Shown here piece after piece: positions 41,216 to 49,188 of a DNA stretch of 64,000 bases. The stretch spans positions 107,518 to 171,517 of the IMG/VR virus record IMGVR_UViG_3300010885_057925; one strand, given 5' to 3'. Position numbers and translations under genes: made by a program. Below the pieces are notes generated by a model. That model was not told the DNA's origin and did not search any database. It saw only the letters and a list, made by a program, of their open reading frames with translations. This DNA comes from a virus. Position 1 is the first letter of the stretch. The number at the start of each line of letters is the position of its first letter.

Positions 41216-42250
41216 ATGGGCACTGACCTTAGAAAATTAATACGCCTAATGCTGGAGTCGGATGAGACAGTTCCGACCTCGAGAGATTTCGTTTCTTATG
41301 ATCCGTTCTCTCATAGGCAGGCAACGATAGAGAGCGTTGCGAAAGACGTCGCAGAAGAGCTCGAACTTTCTAACTTGAGATACCTTTCAAGATCGAAACG
41401 GCTTTACGGAGCTTACACGTTCGCAGCGATCGATGAAAGAAACGAGAACGTGGTGCTGAAAATTCAGCCCGTGAATGAGATCGAAGGTTACAAACGCGCG
41501 CAGCAGATGATCTCTCGTCTTCCCAATCATGTGTCACGCCATATGCCAGTCATCTATAAGATAAGGACCTTAGACGAGCTTGGCGTTCCTCTTCCAAGTG
41601 ACGATTTTGGAAACTCTGAGAATCTCGGAATAATCGTCATGGAGCGTCTCGAGCAACTTCCCGGCAACATGTTCGATCTAATCACCGAACCAGCGACAAG
41701 CTCGATGCAATCTCTGAGATCTCTTATCAGCGATCATCAAGCTTTCGGAGATATGGTCGACAATGTGATCGAAAAGAATGAGAGGACGATTTCGTCCGTT
41801 ATTTCAAAATCTGATCGCAAAGTTGATAAGCTGCAAGAGCTCGAGAGATTGAGAAAGATGTTGAAATCGATTGCGTTCAGTCCTGAATCGGTTGTTGGCG
41901 ACGAAAGCACGATGATAAGCGTAACAGACGGACTGAACGACACAGTTCAAGAGAAAGTAAGACTTTGGTGCCGCGCGCTAGGAATTACAAAACCGGGTGC
42001 CATACAGACATTGACGAAAATGCTGATGAGCACAGTGTCAACGGTTCTGGGTAGACGAGCAGTACCCAAAGAGCCCACTCGCACCAGCCCGGGAGCTCTC
42101 GGTCGTGTGAAGGGAATTCGAGAGTTGGTGAGAGCTCTAGAGGATCTTAAAAGATTGAATATCAATCCATCCGACGTTCATGGAAACAACATCATGCTAC
42201 GTCCAGAAACTGGTGAGCTTGTCCTGGCTGACCTAGGTCACTTCAAGTAA
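41216..42250 (+). CDS. Tagged protein with protein-kinase-like catalytic motifs
   Basis: 344 residues. N-terminal tag-like TDLRKLIRLMLESD. Kinase-like elements: VVLKI (Lys for ATP, about residue 80), a hinge MERLEQL (about 150), catalytic loop DVHGNN (Asp320, Asn325) and ADLG (Asp339) in the position of DFG. The protein ends five residues after DLG, so there is no C-lobe beyond the metal-binding loop; a coiled middle (about 170-300) replaces the usual order. Likely an atypical phosphotransferase, perhaps packaged in the virion. Confidence 0.6.
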   Translation: MGTDLRKLIRLMLESDETVPTSRDFVSYDPFSHRQATIESVAKDVAEELELSNLRYLSRSKRLYGAYTFAAIDERNENVVLKIQPVNEIEGYKRAQQMISRLPNHVSRHMPVIYKIRTLDELGVPLPSDDFGNSENLGIIVMERLEQLPGNMFDLITEPATSSMQSLRSLISDHQAFGDMVDNVIEKNERTISSVISKSDRKVDKLQELERLRKMLKSIAFSPESVVGDESTMISVTDGLNDTVQEKVRLWCRALGITKPGAIQTLTKMLMSTVSTVLGRRAVPKEPTRTSPGALGRVKGIRELVRALEDLKRLNINPSDVHGNNIMLRPETGELVLADLGHFK

Positions 42251-42471
42251 TCGATCTCGTCAAGTATTTCTTCGATCATTTCTCGAAGCTTCATCTGCTT
42301 GAAGTATTTCGCTATCTTTCGACGGACGTCTGGCTCGACCATGAGCCCTGGCTGGTCGAGCATGTCGGGCTCACTTCCATATGTCGGGTCATGAGGGGCT
42401 CTTGTTTTTGCTCGAGGCTCTGATAGTTTGTGTTTACCAGCGGGTGGATCGCCAGAAGTTCGCCAGCTCAT
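42238..42471 (-). CDS. Hypothetical protein, 77 aa
   Basis: 77 residues. Pro/Lys-rich first half and a helical C-terminus KLREMIEEILDEIDYL that resembles the tag but at the C-end. Its 3' end overlaps the convergent kinase-like gene by 13 nt. ATG lies five nt after GATATTTA. Confidence 0.55.
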   Translation of the reverse strand: MSWRTSGDPPAGKHKLSEPRAKTRAPHDPTYGSEPDMLDQPGLMVEPDVRRKIAKYFKQMKLREMIEEILDEIDYLK

Positions 42472-42475
42472 GTGT

Positions 42476-42628
42476 CTAAATATCCTTCCGAAATTTCCAG
42501 ATAAGCCACGCGCTGAGAATCAGAAACGCTGCTGTGCCCCACCTGAATACCTCGCGACCGACAGGGTCGATAAGAGTCCACATTAGAATGGAGAAAGCTC
42601 CGTCAAGAATCCACGAAATTACCTGCAT
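42476..42628 (-). CDS. Small membrane protein, 50 aa
   Basis: 50 residues with two hydrophobic helices (VISWILDGAFSILMWTLI and TAAFLILSAWLIW) and a basic end (KFRKD). The ATG at 42628 is inside the end of the upstream lipoprotein gene (overlap about 10 nt). Could be a holin-like or lipoprotein partner; no recognised family. Too short to be found by length filters. Confidence 0.55.
   Translation of the reverse strand: MQVISWILDGAFSILMWTLIDPVGREVFRWGTAAFLILSAWLIWKFRKDI
42477..42484 (-). promoter_or_regulatory. GATATTTA element five nt before ATG
   Basis: GATATTTA, then GACAC, then ATG at 42471, overlapping the last codons of the 50-residue membrane protein. Confidence 0.5.
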
Positions 42629-43800
42629 GATCCGACCAAGCTGGTGGTCATCCCGCTGGGGACTTCAACTTCGACAAACGGCTCGTAGCAACCCTCAGAG
42701 TTAATGTTACGTGTGTCTGTCCAAATCAGACGAGAGGATAGATAGACGTTGACCGTAACGTCATTGGTTCCGCTGTAGACCGATCCCGGATAGTCGTGTA
42801 CATAGACTGTGTATGATCCACGTGCTGGAGAATCGATGTTGATGTTTTCAGGTCCTGTCCCCGGAATATCATCAAGGTCGAGGATAGGGTCGTCAACAGT
42901 GCTCGCGCCACCCCAGTTGAGACCGCCCCACGTGCAGTTCGCAAAGTAGCAGTCGGAGCTGGTTGTCAGGATACCACCGTTGTCAAGGAGGTGAAGATCC
43001 ATGTCATCCCCGGAATGGGCCCAGAACATCTCAACCCAGAGACCGTCGCCTGCTGTAGCGTTGAGAGTTGCGTAGCATGGCTCGGAAACCAATCCGTCGT
43101 CGTCTGTGACAATAAGCTCGCCGATGTACTCACCTGCGATGTCAGGGACGAAGCCACGTCGGTTCGCAGTTCCGCCGGGCATTGTCGAAGTTGCACCAGC
43201 TGGTGTGGAGTAGAGCGACCATGAGTAATCAGTGATAGAGCCGTCCGGATCGTAGGACGAATTACCGATCCAGTCAGCCGATTCATGGATTGCGAGCACC
43301 TCACCGGGATCAACGGAGCACACAGCTACGGGCTGCGACAAAGGTGGATCCGTATCAGCTGAATCGCCGGTGTCTACAACGATCTCAGCACCTGCTAGCA
43401 GAGGCACACTAAGATAAGGGTTGCTAGGATCATTAGAAAGAATTTGAAGTTCACCTGTTGTCTCGCTTCCGTCAGAGGTGTAGGTTACTGTGATTTCTGC
43501 AAAAGAGTTAGGTTCGAAAGATCCAATGATCGGCTCAAGAAGAGTGAACGTCTCACGGCCACTACCGATCTGCATCGCGGTGATGTTGAGCGTAGCATCT
43601 CCCAAAGATGAAAGAGTTGCAATCTGCGCCGATCTTTCTCCCGACGCGACAATACCAAAATCGATCGGAGACGGATCAACTTGGATTCGAGGAGTTCCCT
43701 CGGCGGGAGGATCCTTGATCGAGTGAATCTCGGTATCCATGCACCCACTCTCGAGCGGCAGTAGAAGAGTAAAAAGTAATAAGTACGGGACTCTGTTCAT
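42619..43800 (-). CDS. Large surface lipoprotein with ASH-like, PKD-like and C-terminal beta domains
   Basis: 393 residues. Signal with lipobox SGC near residue 20. Then: an abnormal-spindle/choice-of-anchor D-like domain (about 35-135, IDFGIVASGE, LSNDPSNPYLSVPL); a VDTGDSADTD linker; a PKD-like domain with SSYDPDGSITDYSWSL; and a C-terminal beta domain with GDDMDLHLLDNGG, CYFANCTWGG and GSYTVYVHDYPG. This architecture is typical of outer-surface lipoproteins of Myxococcota-like bacteria. In a phage it may alter the host surface. GGAG precedes the ATG; TATAGTTA lies 15 nt upstream. Confidence 0.8.
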   Translation of the reverse strand: MNRVPYLLLFTLLLPLESGCMDTEIHSIKDPPAEGTPRIQVDPSPIDFGIVASGERSAQIATLSSLGDATLNITAMQIGSGRETFTLLEPIIGSFEPNSFAEITVTYTSDGSETTGELQILSNDPSNPYLSVPLLAGAEIVVDTGDSADTDPPLSQPVAVCSVDPGEVLAIHESADWIGNSSYDPDGSITDYSWSLYSTPAGATSTMPGGTANRRGFVPDIAGEYIGELIVTDDDGLVSEPCYATLNATAGDGLWVEMFWAHSGDDMDLHLLDNGGILTTSSDCYFANCTWGGLNWGGASTVDDPILDLDDIPGTGPENINIDSPARGSYTVYVHDYPGSVYSGTNDVTVNVYLSSRLIWTDTRNINSEGCYEPFVEVEVPSGMTTSLVGSCR

Positions 43801-43814
43801 TGTCGCTCCATTCC

Positions 43815-43822
43815 TAACTATA
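43815..43822 (-). promoter_or_regulatory. TATAGTTA element before surface lipoprotein
   Basis: TATAGTTA followed by GGAATGGAG on the minus strand, 14 nt before the ATG at 43800. It lies inside a small inverted repeat (CCTAACT/AGTTAGG). Confidence 0.55.
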
Positions 43823-43829
43823 GGAGGAG

Positions 43830-44402
43830 TTAGGGGCGATTTAATGTCTCCGAAGGATCAACGATAATAATATCATCGAACCCTTCCTCGCGTGTCGGCA
43901 TCTCGAATCGTGCCAGTGTATCCTCGATGATCTTTCTGCTCAGATGCTTGTCATCCAGCTCCGCAGCTCGTTTTTCGACAGACTGCTGGACAAGTTCCTC
44001 CATCCCACGGTAGTCAAAGAACACTGCGATCTTTTCGTAATCGTCCTCACGACCCTGGATCGCTGCGAGAGCTCGACGTCTTGCTTTGGATCCCATGTTT
44101 GTCATATCAACAACGATGTCCTTACTGGAGGCGGAAGCCCCCTTGATATTGTCCTTGTGAAGCCTCTCTATCTCCTTACGATGAGCACCCGCTCTTGGAC
44201 CAGCGATCTCATCGTATTTTAGTCCAAGAGGTTTCCTGACGATGTCGACCACTTTGTCGTAGCTGATGATGTAAGGGTCGGAAACATTCTGCTCAACCCA
44301 ATAGGATTTTCCGACTCCCTGCGGCCCAACAAGCACATAGATCTTGGGACGAGAGAGACTCTCGCGGATAATCTGGCGTAGAAGAGAGATAGACAAGCTC
44401 AT
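43830..44402 (-). CDS. Tagged P-loop nucleotide kinase (polynucleotide kinase-like)
   Basis: About 190 residues from ATG at 44402. N-terminal tag SLLRQIIRESLSRPK, then Walker A VGPQGVGKSYW, then DIVVDMTNM in the place of the PNK lid/base region, and EKIAVFFDYRG. Looks like an AAA_33-type 5'-polynucleotide or small-molecule kinase. Presence of the tag suggests co-packaging with virion proteins. Confidence 0.72.
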   Translation of the reverse strand: MSLSISLLRQIIRESLSRPKIYVLVGPQGVGKSYWVEQNVSDPYIISYDKVVDIVRKPLGLKYDEIAGPRAGAHRKEIERLHKDNIKGASASSKDIVVDMTNMGSKARRRALAAIQGREDDYEKIAVFFDYRGMEELVQQSVEKRAAELDDKHLSRKIIEDTLARFEMPTREEGFDDIIIVDPSETLNRP

Positions 44403-44419
44403 GCCCAATACATATGTTG

Positions 44420-44455
44420 AATCCCAGAGAGGATTCAATCTTCCTCTCTGGGATT
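44420..44455 (-). terminator. Terminator after the acyl-CoA dehydrogenase gene
   Basis: Perfect 14-bp inverted repeat AATCCCAGAGAGGA / TCCTCTCTGGGATT with an eight-base loop, 12 nt downstream of the dehydrogenase stop. No long T-run follows, but its stability and position support termination. Confidence 0.75.
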
Positions 44456-44467
44456 GTTTACGCAGAC

Positions 44468-46357
44468 TCAGCTTTTGGCCGTGTAATCACTGCAGAACTT
44501 CCGCTCTAGTGCTGGAAGCTCCAAGTCGCCCAGCTGCGGGAGACTCTCGGCCCTCGCCATCACGGCATTTGCAGCCTCGGTTGCCTCGAGGTCAGCATTG
44601 TTCCAAACTTCAGAGAAGAGGCGATCCACCACTGCTCGACGCGACTTGAAGAAGTGCTCCATGACCGTCATGTTATGCGTGAAATTCGCGTCCTTCCGAT
44701 CCTTCTCGGTCTGGAGACGAGAGGCCACCAGGGCCATCACAGCGAGCTCAGCGCCGATGTCCACAAGTCGTGCAAGGATGAGCTGCCTCATCTCAAGCTT
44801 TGGTCCCCGGAGCAGCATCTGGTGGAAGAGAGTGAGAGCCAGTCGACGAGTGTTGCTCTCTGCCCAGCGAAGCTGTCGGGCGATCTGATCGTCAAACTTG
44901 AAGAACTTGTCAAAAATAGAGCCCACAAAGTTCTTCAAGTACCACTTCGGGTAGATGAGAGAGCACTTTCCGACCGTCTTCACCTTGTCCCACAGGGTAG
45001 CGCCCTTCTTGAAGAGTCCGCCGGCATTCCGGAGGTGACCGTCTAGAGCCTCACGAGCGATGAAGAGATGCATGACGTCGGTGGTTCCCTCAACGATCCG
45101 ATTGATCCGAGTGTCACGGAGCACGCGCTCCATCGGGAATCCGACCTCACCACGGTCCGCCACCGACTTCTCGGTCTCGAAGCCGCGTCCACCGCGGAGC
45201 TGGAACGCGGTGTCAGCGACTTCCCAAGAACGCTCAGAGTTCCACATCTTGGCGGTTGCAGCCTCCATTCGAATGTCGACACTGTGACGGTCGCTGAGAG
45301 CTGCACCGTAGAGAGCCAGGGTCTCCATGGCGTAGGTCTGGCCTGCGATCTCAGCCAGCTTCTGCGCACCGGCCTCGTGATTGCCGACGGCCTTACCCCA
45401 CTGGACGCGGCTCTTGGCCCACGAAGCGGAGAAGTCAAGGACATCTTTAGAGACAAATGCCGCCACCGCGGGAATTCCGAGTCGACCGTCATTGAGAGTG
45501 GTGAGCGCAAGCTTGAGACCCTTTCCCTCACCGAGGATGACGTTCTCAGCAGGAACCTTCACATTCCGGAATCTGATGAGACCGTTCTCGATTGCTCGAA
45601 TTCCGAGGAAACGACAGCGATGGACAACCTCGAGACCTTCCGATCGACCCTCCACCACGAATGCGGTGATTCCCTTTCGACCGTCCTCCGAGGTTGTCCG
45701 AGCCATGACGACGTAGAGATCAGCCAGAGTTCCGTTGGTGCACCAGAGCTTCTCACCATTGATGACCCAGGAGCCATCGGCCTGCTTCACGGCCTCGGTG
45801 ACCATGCTCGCCGGGTCGGAGCCTGCACCGGGCTCGGTGAGAGCGAAAGCTGAGAGCTCACCCTTTGCGATACGCGGAAGCCACTTCTTCTTCTGCTCTT
45901 CGGTACCAAAAAGCTTCAGGGGTTGGGGGACACCGATCGACTGGTGAGCCGAGAGAGTGGCAGCAGTAGATCCGCAGTACTTCGCAACCGCTCCGAGGAT
46001 CCGGACGTAGTTGGTCTGGGAGAGACCGAGACCGCCGTACTCCTTGGGAATCTTGATACCGAAGAGACCGAGCTCAGCGATACCCTTCCAAACGTGAGGC
46101 GGGATCTCCTGGTTCTTGTCGATAGCGTCACCATCGAGGTTGCCCTTTGCCCAAGACTCGAATCTCGCGATTAGCTCATCTCCTGCCTCACGATCGACCA
46201 CGCTCTGCTCAGGAAACGGGTAAGAGAGTTCGACATCCAGGTCGCCCATGAACATCGACCCCATAAAAGACTTGGACTTCCAGTCCAGCTCCCGGCTCTC
46301 CTCGGCGACCTGGATGGACTTTGCTTCTTCAGACGTACGATTCTTATTCTCGATCAT
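44468..46357 (-). CDS. Acyl-CoA dehydrogenase (VLCAD-like)
   Basis: 629 residues. Flavoenzyme for the first step of fatty-acid beta-oxidation. Residues about 70-460 carry the ACAD core: AFALTEPGAGSDPASM (FAD contact), WVINGEKLWCTNG, RGGRGFETE and IVEGTTDVMHLFIAREAL, where the Glu of VEGTTD aligns with the catalytic base region. An extra C-terminal domain of about 170 residues matches very-long-chain/ACAD9-type enzymes. More GC-rich than the neighbouring genes. Own promoter (46375) and terminator (44420). Unusual cargo for a phage; recent transfer from a host is likely. Confidence 0.93.
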   Translation of the reverse strand: MIENKNRTSEEAKSIQVAEESRELDWKSKSFMGSMFMGDLDVELSYPFPEQSVVDREAGDELIARFESWAKGNLDGDAIDKNQEIPPHVWKGIAELGLFGIKIPKEYGGLGLSQTNYVRILGAVAKYCGSTAATLSAHQSIGVPQPLKLFGTEEQKKKWLPRIAKGELSAFALTEPGAGSDPASMVTEAVKQADGSWVINGEKLWCTNGTLADLYVVMARTTSEDGRKGITAFVVEGRSEGLEVVHRCRFLGIRAIENGLIRFRNVKVPAENVILGEGKGLKLALTTLNDGRLGIPAVAAFVSKDVLDFSASWAKSRVQWGKAVGNHEAGAQKLAEIAGQTYAMETLALYGAALSDRHSVDIRMEAATAKMWNSERSWEVADTAFQLRGGRGFETEKSVADRGEVGFPMERVLRDTRINRIVEGTTDVMHLFIAREALDGHLRNAGGLFKKGATLWDKVKTVGKCSLIYPKWYLKNFVGSIFDKFFKFDDQIARQLRWAESNTRRLALTLFHQMLLRGPKLEMRQLILARLVDIGAELAVMALVASRLQTEKDRKDANFTHNMTVMEHFFKSRRAVVDRLFSEVWNNADLEATEAANAVMARAESLPQLGDLELPALERKFCSDYTAKS

Positions 46358-46374
46358 CTTTTCTCCTTTCGTGA

Positions 46375-46403
46375 AGTATAAAGCGAAATGAATGACTGTT
46401 CAA
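46375..46403 (-). promoter_or_regulatory. Sigma-70-like promoter TTGAAC-N17-TATACT of the acyl-CoA dehydrogenase
   Basis: TTGAAC, 17 bp, TATACT on the minus strand, 18 nt ahead of the ATG at 46357, with AAAGGAGA between. Closer to the host-type -35 than the GTGCAA class. Confidence 0.75.
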
Positions 46404-46420
46404 CTTAAGTTGCAGACAAA

Positions 46421-46456
46421 AGAAAAGCGGCTTTTGGAAATGCCTCCAGAGCCGCG
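46421..46456 (-). terminator. Terminator after the cytochrome c peroxidase gene
   Basis: GCGGCT / AGCCGC stem with an inner TGGA/TCCA, followed on the minus strand by TTTTCTTTTG. Lies between the peroxidase stop and the dehydrogenase promoter. Confidence 0.85.
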
Positions 46457-46529
46457 AACTGTGCCAACCTACGATTTGGACGGGATTGCTATCAGGATAC
46501 CCGTGCTTTCGATCCCTGATCAGGGGATT

Positions 46530-47519
46530 TCAGAAGTTCTTCGGATTTCCCTTGGTCGAACCGAGGAACAACACGATATCGTTCACTTGCTCCGGTGTGA
46601 GCGCCTTCCCAAGCTGGTGCTTGCCCATCATGTAGACCGCCGCTCCCAAGCTCTCGGAGGATGCATCATGAAAGTACGGAGCAGTTTCAGTCGAGTTACG
46701 AAGCGAAGGAACCTTGAACACCATTCGATCGCTCTCCTGACCAGTCACTGCGAAGCGCCCCTGGTCGGCCTGGTTCGGCCACGGCTCCACAACTCCGAGC
46801 TTCATGAATGAGCCGCCACCGAGAAGCGTACCATTATGGCAGGCTGCGCAACCAGCTTCCATGAAGGTGTTGAGACCGCGCTTCTGATTATCATCAAGCG
46901 CAGAATCGTCGCCCTTCAAAAAATCATCCCACCTGGAATGGGCGACCAGAGTTCGCTCGTAAGCTCCGATCGCGACTCCGACATTCTCGAAGCTGAGCGG
47001 ATCCTTGACACCGGGGAAAGCCTGGGAGAACGCAACAACGTAGGTCGGATCATTCTTTAGGACCTCCACGACAGTCTCAGCGTCCGGCATCGCCATCTCA
47101 CCTGCCGCGAGGATGGGACCAAGCGCCTGCTCCTCCACCGTCTTCGCTCGGCCATCCCAGAACTGGGCAACCTGACCTGCAGCGTTGAAGACAGTCGGAG
47201 AGTTACGACTTACAGGGACCATCTTGTGTCCGGGCGAGAAGCTGTGCTCATCCGCCCCATCCTTCGCCACGTTATGACAGGTAGAGCATGACATGTTGGC
47301 GTCAGCAGAGAGCTGGGTCTCGAAGAAGAGTCGACGTCCGAGCGCGATACGCTCTGCGGATGGCTCATTACCTGCGACAAAGAAATTTTCCAGGAGAGGC
47401 TGGAAAGCCCCAAGCTTCGTGCGATCGACCGTCACCGCGTCTGTGGTCTGTGGGTTGACGATCTCCTTGACCGGCTGATCGTTGTTGCATGCGATGAGAA
47501 AGGAGAGTAGGGCGATCAT
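46530..47519 (-). CDS. Diheme cytochrome c peroxidase, lipoprotein form
   Basis: 329 residues. Lipobox LIAC with Cys11, then two heme c motifs, CSTCH at 78-82 and CAACH at 224-228. GDGRAKTVEEQ-like WDGRAKTVEEQA, AYERTLVAHSRWDDFL and PYFHDASSE match bacterial CcpA/MauG-type peroxidases. Reduces hydrogen peroxide in the periplasm using cytochrome electrons. Needs host heme-lyase maturation. GC-rich compared with the phage genes around it; RBS AGAGGACA. Unusual in a phage. Confidence 0.93.
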   Translation of the reverse strand: MIALLSFLIACNNDQPVKEIVNPQTTDAVTVDRTKLGAFQPLLENFFVAGNEPSAERIALGRRLFFETQLSADANMSCSTCHNVAKDGADEHSFSPGHKMVPVSRNSPTVFNAAGQVAQFWDGRAKTVEEQALGPILAAGEMAMPDAETVVEVLKNDPTYVVAFSQAFPGVKDPLSFENVGVAIGAYERTLVAHSRWDDFLKGDDSALDDNQKRGLNTFMEAGCAACHNGTLLGGGSFMKLGVVEPWPNQADQGRFAVTGQESDRMVFKVPSLRNSTETAPYFHDASSESLGAAVYMMGKHQLGKALTPEQVNDIVLFLGSTKGNPKNF

Positions 47520-47556
47520 TTCGTGTCCTCTTTTGCTGTTGTTGATTGGCTTAAAA

Positions 47557-47586
47557 AGCCGGCATCTAAATTAATAGATGCCGGCT
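47557..47586 (-). terminator. Terminator after tRNA-Ser/tRNA-Thr
   Basis: Perfect 12-bp inverted repeat AGCCGGCATCTA / TAGATGCCGGCT, loop AATTAA, followed on the minus strand by TTTTTAAG. Separates the tRNA transcript from the peroxidase gene. Confidence 0.9.
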
Positions 47587-47589
47587 CCG

Positions 47590-47663
47590 TGGTGCCCCCT
47601 GTCGGAATCGAACCAACAAAGCCTGATTACAAAACAGGTATTTTGCCATTAAATTAAGGGGGC
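47590..47663 (-). tRNA. tRNA-Thr (anticodon TGT)
   Basis: Acceptor GCCCCCT/AGGGGGC, anticodon loop TTTGTAA, T-loop TTCGATT, CCA encoded. The last anticodon-stem pair is a T-T mismatch. Confidence 0.88.
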
Positions 47664-47667
47664 AAGA

Positions 47668-47759
47668 TGGCGGCGGGTGAGGGACTCGAACCCCCGGACC
47701 CCTTTCGAGGCTCATCCGCTTTCAAGGCGGCGCCGTTATGACCACTTCGGTAACCCGCC
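47668..47759 (-). tRNA. tRNA-Ser (anticodon TGA)
   Basis: Class II tRNA with long variable arm (GCCTCGAAAGGGGTCC region), acceptor GGCGGGT/ACCCGCC, anticodon TGA, CCA encoded. Its 5' 24 bases overlap the end of the homing endonuclease gene at 47736. Confidence 0.93.
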
Positions 47760-48446
47760 AGTTTCTAGATTGATTATATCAGATTCGCGTAAGATTACAA
47801 GTTTATGTGGAAAGTTTTTCCATTTTGATTTGTCACGCTCAGTGACGTATCCCTTAACTTCAATAAACATGTTATTGATTTTGAAGTCTGGAATATAGTA
47901 ATGAAATTCTCCGTGATGTTCATAAAGAAATTTATCTTTATTTCGTTCCCATTGAATGTTCATCGAATCCATGCAGCTAGCAAACCTAAACTCAAGTGTT
48001 GAGTCAAGATACACTTTACCTGCGATGGGAGAATCATACCATCCTCCCTTTCCAACCCCAGAACCTCTGCGATACCCACCAGCTTGTGGGTTCTTTTTCA
48101 TTTTCTCTGATATTTTACGACGTCTCTCATTTTCAATTTCTGAAGAATTCGCTTTCCACTTTCTTCCCTTGAGAGATTCGGACAATTTTGCTTTTGTTTC
48201 TTCGCTTGATTTTTTTCCTTTATTCCACCCGCCTCTTCCACGTCCCGTAAACGTAGCTCTCTTGTGAGCCCCTGCTCCCATTCCGTCACATATTTCTACG
48301 TGACGCTCTCTTTGAGAATGAATGTGATGTCCGCATTTTGGACATGCCCAACGAGGCGGTGGGGTCGTTCCATCACAAGATTTTCTGTGATTTCCGTGAC
48401 CAGCATTATTGACAAACTCACGATTACATTTACCGCATGTTACCAT
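47736..48446 (-). CDS. Homing endonuclease, NUMOD3 plus EDxHD/Vsr-like nuclease domain
   Basis: 236 residues. Two N-terminal zinc-finger-like blocks (CGKCNREF and CPKCGHH). A NUMOD3 DNA-binding motif follows in GWNKGKKSSEETKAKLS. The C-terminal nuclease domain has YLDSTLEFRFA and IPDFKINNMFIEVKGY, matching PD-(D/E)XK-related homing endonucleases of the EDxHD type. It lies between tRNA-Leu and tRNA-Ser and its last codons are the first 24 bases of tRNA-Ser. ATG at 48446 six nt after a CATACTTA element. Confidence 0.8.
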   Translation of the reverse strand: MVTCGKCNREFVNNAGHGNHRKSCDGTTPPPRWACPKCGHHIHSQRERHVEICDGMGAGAHKRATFTGRGRGGWNKGKKSSEETKAKLSESLKGRKWKANSSEIENERRRKISEKMKKNPQAGGYRRGSGVGKGGWYDSPIAGKVYLDSTLEFRFASCMDSMNIQWERNKDKFLYEHHGEFHYYIPDFKINNMFIEVKGYVTERDKSKWKNFPHKLVILRESDIINLETGGLPKWS

Positions 48447-48452
48447 GCTAGC

Positions 48453-48460
48453 TAAGTATG
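48453..48460 (-). promoter_or_regulatory. CATACTTA element six nt before ATG
   Basis: CATACTTA, GCTAGC, then ATG at 48446 on the minus strand. Confidence 0.5.
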
Positions 48461-48501
48461 CGCCCAGCGGTTAATCGCGCTTGTCTTATTTATCTTAAAA
48501 T

Positions 48502-48588
48502 TGGTACCGGAAGCGGGACTCGAACCCGCACGTTCTCTATGAACGGAAGATTTTGAGTCTTCTGCGTCTACCGTTCCGCCATTCCGGT
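48502..48588 (-). tRNA. tRNA-Leu (anticodon CAA)
   Basis: Class II tRNA, acceptor ACCGGAA/TTCCGGT, anticodon loop CTCAAAA, long variable arm, CCA encoded. Reads UUG. Confidence 0.92.
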
Positions 48589-48595
48589 AATTGTA

Positions 48596-48949
48596 TCAGA
48601 GCTTCATGGTCTCCCAATCACCGTCCCAGTTTGTGTATCGGACTGCTTTCACGCCCTTGATTCTCAGGAAGTTCTGGCAGTGAACGCACGGTTTTGCCAT
48701 TGTGAGTGTTCCATCTTTGAAGCACCTCATAACGTGAATACGCTCTGGAATATCCTGAAGCTTAAGAATCAGGTCAACTTCGGCGTGGATACCGTAGTGT
48801 GTATCGGGACTGTTGGCGTAGCGCTTGCGAAACTTTGCAGTCTTACGCCGCTCAGAATTAACTCCGATGGTGCCTTTCTTGTTGACGTAGGCAGCAACGT
48901 GGAAGATCTCGTTGTTGTTAAGCGCCCTGTTCTTCGCTTCGTAGTACAC
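48596..48949 (-). CDS. Cytidine/deoxycytidylate deaminase-like protein
   Basis: 117 residues from GTG at 48949. Zinc-site motifs are HAE in GIHAEVDLIL and PCVHCQNFL (PCxxC), the pattern of the CMP/dCMP deaminase fold. Smaller than T4-type dCMP deaminase, so substrate (nucleotide, or base in RNA) is uncertain. Longer frames start upstream of the promoter at 48983 and include tRNA sequence, so the GTG is preferred; GGAGGG lies 15 nt upstream. Confidence 0.75.
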   Translation of the reverse strand: MYYEAKNRALNNNEIFHVAAYVNKKGTIGVNSERRKTAKFRKRYANSPDTHYGIHAEVDLILKLQDIPERIHVMRCFKDGTLTMAKPCVHCQNFLRIKGVKAVRYTNWDGDWETMKL

Positions 48950-48982
48950 TAGACATAACGTCCATACCCTCCATACATCATG

Positions 48983-49011
48983 ATAATACCACATCACGGG
49001 TGGGTTTGCAC
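48983..49011 (-). promoter_or_regulatory. GTGCAA-N17-TATTAT promoter for the deaminase
   Basis: GTGCAA, 17 bp, TATTAT on the minus strand, in the gap between tRNA-Gln and the deaminase gene. Confidence 0.8.
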
Positions 49012-49023
49012 AATTCAAGTGGG

Positions 49024-49099
49024 TGGTTGGGGAGGAAGGACTCGAACCTTCAACATACGGAGTCAGAGTCCGTTGTTCTACCAATTGAACTACTCCCCA
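49024..49099 (-). tRNA. tRNA-Gln (anticodon CTG)
   Basis: Acceptor TGGGGAG/CTCCCCA, anticodon loop CTCTGAC, CCA encoded. Second Gln isoacceptor in the window. Confidence 0.95.
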
Positions 49100-49188
49100 G
49101 CGGAGCACGTGCTCTCCGTGCGGTCACACCACTGGCTATGATCACTTGCCCCGCAGGTGGCGCGGATTCCATTGCGTGGAAGAAAGTA
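49100..49188. other. Inter-tRNA spacer with perfect palindrome
   Basis: 89 nt between tRNA-Ser(GGA) and tRNA-Gln(CTG). Contains the 12-nt palindrome GAGCACGTGCTC (49103-49114). No gene seen; probably a processed spacer. Confidence 0.4.

Noticed and set aside
45068-45853. Long plus-strand open frame (261 codons) opposite the acyl-CoA dehydrogenase gene
   Set aside because: It is the antisense shadow of a GC-rich conserved gene; composition is unlike a protein and there is no ribosome-binding site. The same holds for other plus-strand frames over 44.5-47.4 kb and over the fibre genes.
48596-49108. Longer form of the deaminase gene starting at 49108
   Set aside because: Its first about 53 residues are translated tRNA-Gln and promoter sequence; the GTG at 48949 downstream of the promoter is the realistic start.
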